Below, one piece after another: positions 56,603-64,000 of a stretch of DNA of 64,000 bases. The stretch's first letter is position 1. The number at the start of each line of letters is the position of its first letter. Both the position numbers and the translations under genes were made by a program. The DNA comes from Ophthalmolycus amberensis (Eukaryota > Chordata > Actinopteri > Perciformes > Zoarcidae): contig JAFEUB010000912.1 of the NCBI GenBank assembly GCA_024529925.1, forward strand, positions 124,001 to 188,000, in the 5' to 3' direction. The notes under the pieces were generated by a model. That model did no database searches. It had not been told where the DNA came from and saw nothing but the letters and a program-made list of their open reading frames with translations.

Positions 56603-57138
56603 AACTAGAAGCATTTGAGGAAGATGTATGTGAATAGTTAGTTAGCTGGTATATACGGTGTTTTTGAGCTTCCTGTACATCCTGCAGTTATAACAGATAA
56701 ATCCTCCCTTAAAAGTGCCTTTGTGTTTTCCAGGCACTAAATGGACTTTAATATTGTATGTTTATCAGACATTTTCTAAAAATATAATACATAGGCTACA
56801 TTGAAAATATATATCGACAGTCTATACGTCTCAGTTTTTGTCAACTGTGGTTTCTTAGCTTTTTGGTAGTATCATGACTTTACATATCTTATACTGAAGA
56901 AGACCGCCAGAAACATAAAATACATAAATGGTAGCTTAATGGCATGACAAATGTATGTAGACCTATACAAATTTAACCCATAGACACCCAGTCCGTTTTA
57001 TTTAATAAGATTAATCCTTTAATTAAATGTACCATGTATCTTTATTGTGCCAGAATGTGACCTGTAGTACAGTAATATTCAAATCAATAGAAGTTAAATC
57101 TACTGTATGACATGAAACTTGTATTTACATGAATTATA

Positions 57139-57144
57139 AATAAA
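57139..57144 (+). terminator. poly(A) signal of the TPBG-like gene
   Basis: AATAAA 540 bp after the stop. 56603-57138 has no other feature and is the likely 3' UTR. Confidence 0.55.
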
Positions 57145-57536
57145 ATCAACTTTTGATGCATTTAGTTTTCTTGTGCCCCTGCTTTATTGTGACTGCAGTG
57201 CAACCACAAGACACCACGCTACACAGACTCATATTTTTCCCCAGGTAAGGTGGCCCTACTATTTCAGTTCAAAGAGTGGGTGATTAAGTGTTTCCATAGA
57301 GGGGAAAAATAGGGCAGAATGAAAGATATTGCTTGGAAAACACCTGCTGGCTCTGCAGCTGTGCACCCATGTGTGCATGTCAGACCTAGCGTGTATGTGT
57401 GTATGTTCCCTGCATGTGTGTGCAAAGAAAAGACCACGTGTCACATTGCCATGCATAATTTCACCATCAGTTGTTATGTTGCATCACATGGTACCAAATT
57501 CCAATCTGACTATGGACAGATTTGCAGCCGCCGCCG

Positions 57537-57725
57537 CCTTCTTCTTCTTCTTCTTCTTCTTCTTCTTCTTCTTCTTCTTCTTCTTCTTCTTCTTCTTCTT
57601 CTTCTTCTTCTTCTTCTTCTTCTTCTTCTTCTTCTTCTTCTTCTTCTTCTTCTTCTTCTTCTTCTTCTTCTTCTTCTTCTTCTTCTTCTTCTTCTTCTTC
57701 TTCTTCTTCTTCTTCTTCTTCTTCT
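57537..57725. repeat. (CTT)n microsatellite
   Basis: About 62 uninterrupted CTT units (188 bp), preceded by CCGCCGCCG. Pure pyrimidine on the + strand. Frames of Leu, Phe or Ser runs here are artefacts. Confidence 0.98.
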
Positions 57726-58493
57726 ATTTCATTATTTTCATTCCACGTTCCTCTTGTTGTCTTTTACAGTTTCTCCCGCCTCCTTCGGTGCTGTTATAAC
57801 CGCCTCGCGTGACGTCACGACTCACCTGTGGGTGGGTGTAGGATCTGGGATTAGCTGTAGCCGCAGGTATTAGCCAAACATTGGGAGACTCACGGCAACA
57901 CAAGACTAACACAACAGGAGTTTTATAACAAACTTAAAACGCAGACGACGCGAATGAGCCGTGTCGCGTCGTTCGGTCGAGGCAACCGACTTAAGGTTTT
58001 GCAAAGTGTGTTTAGTGGAAGTTAAGTCACCGGGAAGTCTGTGGGCGGTCGAAATCCGTCTTTTCTTTCTCTGTTTGAGGCGCTAGCAGAAGTTCTTCCT
58101 CCGTGAGACTTCCGCGGTTTGCTCGCTGAACAAGTTATCTGAGATAAAAGACAACCACCAAGTGTTTCCTCTTATGCGGTAAGTCAAATTTAAAAACGTG
58201 TAATTGTTGACTGAGTTTTGGTCTGACGTGTTTTTTCCTGCACATGTACTTCAGGCCAAACAAGCTTTGAGAACACGCGACGAAATGGGCCAAATTAATG
58301 CACTCAGGTTTATTTACATTGTCAGACTTTCCGGTGTTTACTCCGTTTCTCTTTAACGCAGGCTGCTTTAATGTGTCATGGTGCGTGTAATGCTGCAAGT
58401 CTGTGTGGCAAACAAAAAAAGGGGGGGAGGTTTACACCTGGTTCCTATTTCTGAACATGCCTCTCCCACACCAGGTCCCAGGTATTCTGAGCC
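57726..58493 (+). promoter_or_regulatory. kdf1: kdf1 upstream region / 5' UTR
   Basis: GC-richer and CpG-containing, especially 57.8-58.15 kb. TTATGCG|GTAAGT at 58171-58183 looks like the donor of a non-coding first exon, with the acceptor of the coding exon somewhere before 58494. The TSS is not determined. Confidence 0.4.
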
Positions 58494-60890
58494 ATGCCTG
58501 GCCACAGCACAGGGGCTCCCCAGGCGTCCCGCCACCACAAACACCACGTCTCCAGCTCCAGAGCAGACAAGTACCGATCCACTCGGACTATATCCAGAGA
58601 CAGCACGGCCAGCCAAGACGCCTACAAGGATCCTCACGGGGAGCATCACCACGCTGACCACACCCGGTATTCAGAGAACAAGTATGGACGCAGCAGAGGC
58701 CACCCGCGAAACGGCACGGGTCGAGGCTCGGAGACTATAGGATTTATTCCCGGGTCGGCAGACCGCGCGCCTGCCAGCAGACATGCCTGTGGCTCCTGTG
58801 CCTCCATGGGCTGGACTGGCTGCAAGGCTCTTATCTGCTGTGTACTGACCTGTGGGTTTTATGGCAGCCGGGAGCCCTGCCTGCCCGTTAACGAGAGCTC
58901 CACGGACCACCCCCCTAAAGCAGGCAGTGAGCCTCACCCTCCCAACGGCATAGCTGTGACCAATCCCACTTGTGGCGTCCCTTTGGAGTCCAGCAAGTCT
59001 ACCAAAGCCTCCAAGTTGCCTGCGAGTGACAGCTTCCGCTACCCGGACGTGCGCATCGCCGGTCAGACGGTGAGGTATCCGGTCGCTGCCCCAAAGCGAA
59101 CGCGCACGCCCGGCAAGGGGGAAAGCCAGCGGCCTGTCAGCAACACCAGCCTGCTGTCCCGCGAGGACTATGACTTGGATGACCTGAGTGACACGGGCAC
59201 AGACATTGACTCGCTCATCACCAAGAAGCTGCTGGAGCTTTACGCCCTGCACCAGATCGACCAGCTGGCCAAGTGCACCTCCGACTCCTCGTTCTCCCGC
59301 AAGACCAACGAGATTAGCGAGCTCATCTACAGCATCGCGCAGGACTACAACCTGGAGGAGCAGGAGGCCGAGTGCAAGCTCGTGCACGGGGTCATCCGCA
59401 TCAGCACGCGAAAGGGCAAGAGGAACAAGAGCCATCCGTCGACAGGACAGCGTCCCACTGGGAGGAGCGACGGGACGCTCCCGGACAGTGGCAACGAGAC
59501 CATGACCAACACTTTATTCAGCAGTGACTGTAAGACGACACTCATCATCACAATTAATTACTGCTGTATGAAGATTCATAAGAGGCCACATGACAACCAT
59601 CTGGCTGCCACATACCAAAACATACCTCTCATCTTGTCTTCCCTAAATGACTCATAGTGTCTGTTGGGATGCTGCTTTTGTCGCACTAATACACCCGGCA
59701 GTGACCTAACAATAAATTGGTTAGTCTGAGGCAAGTCGATACATGTAGACGCCGTCTCGTAAGACGCGTTGCACAATAGCCGAGGTGACAGTATTAATCC
59801 CCAAAATAAGAGTGCATTAGTCGTCTGTTGAAGCTCCTTGTCTGCCCTCCGCTCATCTTCTTGTCTTGTCTCGTGCTCCAGTTCCCGAGGTGAAAGTGTC
59901 GGAGCAGACGCCATCGGACGAGCTGGCGAGGAAAATGCGACATTACAGCGGGAGAAGTGAGTCTTTGTTTGGGCTGATGTGAATGCATGCATGAGGTTTT
60001 AAGAGGTTGATGAGGGCCATAATCAGTCAGCACCCAGAGTGCACAAGCGCGTGGTTAGAAATGTTATTGTTGGCACAATATTTAAATGTACACAATTAAT
60101 ATTTACGCAGATTTTTATTATTATTTGTATGCAGTGTGCAGATGGAGGTCTTTATTTGTCCTCGTCACAGGTGTAATTACTACCCCGGTGAATAAATGGA
60201 GCTCGGGTCTTTCCAAAACCATTGTACCCGCTGCAGCTGCAGGCGTTTTCTCTGTACTTTCCAGCAACATGCCCCTCTTTAAGTCAGAGAAAGCCCCACA
60301 TTCCTGCCCCCTTTTTCTCTGCATATTACAATCCCTCGCTCATTAGCTGCCGCCTCCTCCTCCCCTCATCTGCCACCTTATACCCACCCATCAATCTGCC
60401 TCATTCTCCCCTCCAGCTCAGCGGTCACGCTCCACCACCTGCTCCCAGCAGCAGGTCCAGTCACATTAAATATATTGCCACGTTAATGTCCCGTGCTTTC
60501 ATCGTGTAATTTTCGGGAACGACTTGGGTTACAGGTGGATTAACGTGCAGCAGCCTCTGTTTTTTCCGTTGTTATTCTGCGGAGAGAGGCGGTTAAAAGG
60601 ACGGGGTGTCCTGTTGCATGTCTTTTGAATGAGGGTACAGCACATTGTGTTTCCACAACTTTCACATGGCGACCTGGGAACGTGTGGGTGTCCCGGGTTC
60701 TACATCTGTGCATGAAATAGAACTTCTGCTGTATCGTCTTTTCTTGTGTGTTAGGGCTATGTTTTTTGTTTTCAGCATGTTAAATAAAGCTCCTTCTCTC
60801 ACAGCGTACTCCTCCAACACCGCCACAGCCTACTCGCCCTACCATCATGACACCGAAACAGACTCTTCGGGTGCTCCTCTTCTGCTCTGA
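58494..60890 (+). CDS. kdf1: keratinocyte differentiation factor 1
   Basis: Epidermal regulator that limits progenitor proliferation and promotes differentiation; human variants cause ectodermal dysplasia. Three coding exons: 58494-59529, 59882-59956 and 60805-60890, 1197 nt, 398 residues, the same length as human. The N-terminus is His/Ser/Arg-rich. A Cys-rich hydrophobic patch follows (ACGSCASMGWTGCKALICCVLTCGF), then FRYPDVRIAGQTVRYP. The best-conserved block is around residues 240-320: DSLITKKLLELYALHQID, LAKCTSDSSF, ISELIYSIAQDYNLEEQEAE, LVHGVIRISTRK. It continues PDSGNETM, then DELARKMRHYSGR (exon 2) and DTETDSSGAPLLL (exon 3). The two tiny C-terminal exons were placed by splice phase and by this ending. 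Neighbouring NR0B2 supports the assignment. Confidence 0.95.
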
Positions 60891-61749
60891 AGGGTGACAC
60901 AGAAGCACCTGTACTGACAAATGTAGATGGACAGTGATATCCTTCTGCTATTATTTTTTTGTTGCTGTTACTGAGTGGAGCACCTTTTGCCCCGGGCGGT
61001 GGTACTTCTGCTTTTACTGGTCCGGCTAATGTTTGCTATTGGTGGACTTTTTTATCTCCAGCAAAACCAAAAAAAAAAACACGAGGAAATAATTGGTTGT
61101 TTGTTTTACACATGGAAAGACATTACTGTTTTTTTGTTTTTGTTTTTTTATGTATGTATTTGTATGCACACAAATTTTAAAGTTGTTTTCAGAGAAAGAA
61201 ACGTGACAACACTCCATGTAATCTCAGCAGTGAGGCCAGAGGATAGAGACTGATGGTAACGTAACCGTCCTCATTCTTCTCTGTGATTGTTTATGCAAGC
61301 CATTGTGCATGTACCGTGTGTGTATATATGGGCTTTCTGCCTTTACAGTCCTTGAAAGCGTGTTTTGACCTGAAAACTGCATCGTTAAGCCATATTTTGA
61401 TGTACATATTTTTGATGTCACTGTTACTCTCTGGGTTTTTACACAATTTGTGCCATTGACCACAGTTTTTTTTTATTCACAGATAAGTCCTGTTTTTAAC
61501 AAAATAAAAAAAGCTTGTTTATGCCTTCATGTGCATTCAATAAGGAAATACCGAACTTGTGTAGTTTTCATTTTAGCTTTCAAAAAATGTATGCTAAAGC
61601 ATCCTACCAGCTACTTTTCCTCTTTATCTCTTTGGATTATTGTCATCAAGCTCATCTCGCCGAGGTCACTGTGTTGTGCCAGGACGGCTTCTTCCGCCCT
61701 CAGCAAAAGAAAGAACTCGTTTGGCTGGTTCTGACAGAAAGGAAATAAA
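60891..61749 (+). other. kdf1: kdf1 3' UTR
   Basis: No coding frame. Two AATAAA hexamers are candidates, 61503-61508 and 61744-61749. Confidence 0.5.
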
Positions 61750-63265
61750 ATCCCGGGGTTTGTCTTTGTCATTTATTGCAAAGGGAAGAATCGGCGTGCA
61801 AAATCAGGAACTTAACCTGAACTTTCAGTCAAATTCATTTTAACTATATGAACCAACAATGTATATTTTAAGATATATTATTGTCTTAAAAGTAGTTTTA
61901 ATATGTAACAATGTGCATGTAATGAGCACCAAAGATGAAAAACAATGAAGACTTCAGACATGTTTTTAAACGGCACAATAAGGCAGACCGCTGACATCAA
62001 GAGAAGGATTCGCCAACATTCTTGAAACCGTGTAATACTGAAAATAGGTGAAAAATGTTCTGCTTATTTGTAGAACATAAAATCGACTCGACTAATCCCA
62101 GAAAACAACAAATGAGAAATTCTTCCGTGTCAAATGTTGAGCCTGTAGTGTTTGTGGTGCGCTGCAGTCGCCCTGTGTAACCCTGTTTCCTCTGGCTCTC
62201 TGCCCCTGCCAGCACATTCCTGTTTTACCTGTATGAGGTGTCATGCAAAAGCTCACTGTTTCACAACGAGCATACCACAGGCTGGGACGAATCCACAGGG
62301 CTTGTTCTATATCAAATATCTAGCCTGCAGATTGTTAACAGTGCGCTGGGATCTGTTTTTAGGATAGTTGATTCAGCGTTCACATATTTCATCCGCTTTA
62401 GTGCATGAAAATGCTGTTGATTGTTTTGTGTAGTGCTTTTATTTTGTTAAACGTTTGTGTATGTGACAAATGGATCAGGGCTCAGGTTTAGTTCGCTTGG
62501 GAATGCTGCTGTGGGATTATAGTTTCTCAGAGTAAACATGTGACTTTCACTGTTTTCCATGAGAGGGAGACAGAGCACCTACTGAAATAACTCATTTGTG
62601 GTCATAATAGAAACATGAAAGGGGGGTTTACTTTCCTACATTTCTCTCTAGCTTGGTGTGAGGTGATACAACGTTCACCTGATTATGAAATTTAGAGAGA
62701 AAAATGATATGATCACCGGTGATATGAAATGCAACACTTACCGTTGGTTTCAACACAGTCTGGAAAAACATGAAGGTGAACACAGCATGCATGAATCAGA
62801 TATGCTTTCTCATAATAAGTTGTATCCAACACTAACAATGACAGACTGTCGCTTACTGGGTTTAAAGCAAGCGTTAGCCTTGCATTTTAAAAGTTACTTC
62901 AAAGTTTGTGAAAAAAATACTGTTGGCCCATTACAATGTATTCTCCCTAACTCGTACTATTGAAACAACTTTTCAAATCACCCATATTTCCATTGTTTTT
63001 AGAGACAACTCTGTTAGATCCAGGGAATTCGTTGTGACACATTTGCTAGGTTTGGTAACTCTGGTGCCTTGAAAGGAATTTAAAATACAGAAGCTTGAGC
63101 AATACTTGGCTGCACAACATGTCAGTAATGTGGGACCTGCCAAATGAGTTGTCAGAGTGTCTCCGGTGCAGCACCTGGTACTCAAAACAAATACTCTGGC
63201 TTGCTGTGAGTGTTTTTAAAAAAATGAAACGGGTCTTCACTGTTACGTTCGTGTACAAAAATATA
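61750..63265. other. intergenic, kdf1/nr0b2 convergent gap
   Basis: 1.5 kb of AT-rich DNA between two convergent genes. The longest frame (62685-62963) shows no motif or splice support. Nothing else recognised. Confidence 0.4.
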
Positions 63266-63647
63266 TTTATTTGAAATGTTCTGGTATTGCAGCATTTATT
63301 TACAACATTGAAGCAAACAAAAGACCTTCAACATAAGATACAGTATATTTAAAGTGGGCACAGTCTCTGTTTATGTGTTAAAAGGTCAAATCTTTCAAGA
63401 TTTTCAGACCCGAGCTTCAACGTGAATATAAGTAATTCACAGTCTCTTGTTCACCAATTCCCACTGTTTTTATTGGCTATTGTAAGTGCTTTTTCCGTGA
63501 GCAGTCCACTGTCAGGCATTCCTCCATATCACGAGGAACACATTGCTTGGGTTGGTCAACGATAAGTTCTGCATCACCGCAGTGAAAATCATTGGATTCC
63601 ACCTTCTCCGGGACAGTTATAGCACACAGAGTCCGCCGGTCCCTCTT
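63266..63647 (-). other. nr0b2: nr0b2 3' UTR
   Basis: From the stop to a minus-strand AATAAA (TTTATT at 63266-63271). Confidence 0.5.
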
Positions 63648-63889
63648 CTATCTGCAGAAGAGCATGTCGACCAACAGCTCCAGCAGATCCGCCTGGCCCG
63701 TCACGGGCCGGAAGAAGAGTTCAGCAATGAGGCTCGGTGTGATGCTCTGCAGCATGGAGGCTGTGAGGAGGATTCGAGCAAAGCGCCCCTGGTTCCCTGG
63801 GTGAAGGAGCTGGACCACCTCGCTGAGGGCGTGCTGAGCCTCCTGTTGCAAGCCTTCAACAAACAGAGCTGCCTTTAAATCTGGGACAT
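63648..63889 (-). CDS. nr0b2: nuclear receptor NR0B2 (SHP), last exon
   Basis: Orphan nuclear receptor without a DNA-binding domain; a transcriptional co-repressor in bile-acid and lipid control. Only the 3' exon is in the window, with its acceptor at 63890-63891 (CAG on the minus strand). It encodes 79 residues plus the stop. These are the last helices of the ligand-binding fold (QHALSEVVQLLHPGNQGRFARILL ... SITPSLIAELFFRPVTG) and a C-terminal AF-2-like helix ending LLVDMLFCR. ELFFRP..G and the short tail are the NR0B2 signature. SHP is a two-exon gene, so the first exon should lie to the right of the window; 63890-64000 is intron. Confidence 0.92.
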
Positions 63890-64000
63890 CTGTTGGATGT
63901 AAAGACAAGGAATTAAATACTGAAACATGTACAATGCAGCTTTTGCAGTGTTCTTCCAGCAGGGATTGGAAATTGACTCTGAGAGCCAAGCGTTGTCACT

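Noticed and set aside
57319..57873. Poly-Leu, poly-Phe and poly-Ser frames
   Set aside because: All three frames of a CTT repeat; no start context or partner exon.
58671..59435. 254-codon minus-strand frame
   Set aside because: Shadow of the GC-rich kdf1 first coding exon.
62685..62963. 92-codon frame between kdf1 and nr0b2
   Set aside because: AT-rich, no motif, no splice or promoter support.

Overview
The window looks like nuclear DNA from a ray-finned (teleost, probably percomorph) fish. It holds vertebrate genes with short GT-AG introns and fish-type hAT miniature transposons, a LINE and an endogenous retrovirus. All exon models below were built by hand from splice signals and reading phase. 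For every complete gene the exon lengths sum to a multiple of three and the protein length is close to that of the family.

Layout, left to right. (1) 1-5420: the 3' half of cdcp1 (+), convergent with clec3b/tetranectin (-). CDCP1 and CLEC3B are also close together on human 3p21. (2) 9590-19906: a FEZ-family gene, best matched to fez2 (-), head-to-head with ubxn11 (+) across about 0.6 kb. (3) 22424-41840: cep85 (-), convergent with ubxn11. Its fourth intron is swollen to 11.7 kb by an 8.35 kb endogenous retrovirus in the opposite orientation. The four N-terminal exons, three of them short coding exons, lie beyond the provirus at 40.3-41.5 kb. (4) 43764-48263: wdtc1 (+), head-to-head with cep85. 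It is followed by a 5'-truncated LINE (49.9-51.7 kb), tmem222 (+), a two-exon trophoblast-glycoprotein (TPBG/5T4)-like gene (+), kdf1 (+) and the last exon of nr0b2/SHP (-). UBXN11-CEP85, WDTC1-TMEM222 and KDF1-NR0B2 are all neighbours on human 1p36.11, so the right three quarters of the window is a rearranged 1p36-like block.

Mobile DNA. The provirus (30658-39008) has two 656-bp LTRs that differ at only four sites, a 4-bp target duplication (GTCA) and an 18-nt primer-binding site matching tRNA-Arg. Its gag is broken by several shifts and a stop, and pol is almost wholly deleted. A 628-codon env reading frame is nevertheless uninterrupted, with a furin site, CXXC and CX6CC motifs and a membrane anchor. 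Three hAT-type elements were delimited by inverted ends and 8-bp duplications: one each in cdcp1, fez2 (weak) and cep85 introns.

The genes do not form an operon-like system. They are independent vertebrate loci whose orientation creates two divergent promoters (fez2/ubxn11 and cep85/wdtc1) and three convergent 3' ends. The points most worth follow-up are: the young provirus that keeps env while losing pol; a (UG)14 tract in place of the polypyrimidine tract at a fez2 splice acceptor; a GC-AG intron in cep85 that carries a hAT; a 14-C run inside ubxn11 coding sequence; and lineage changes at known functional residues of CDCP1 and tetranectin.
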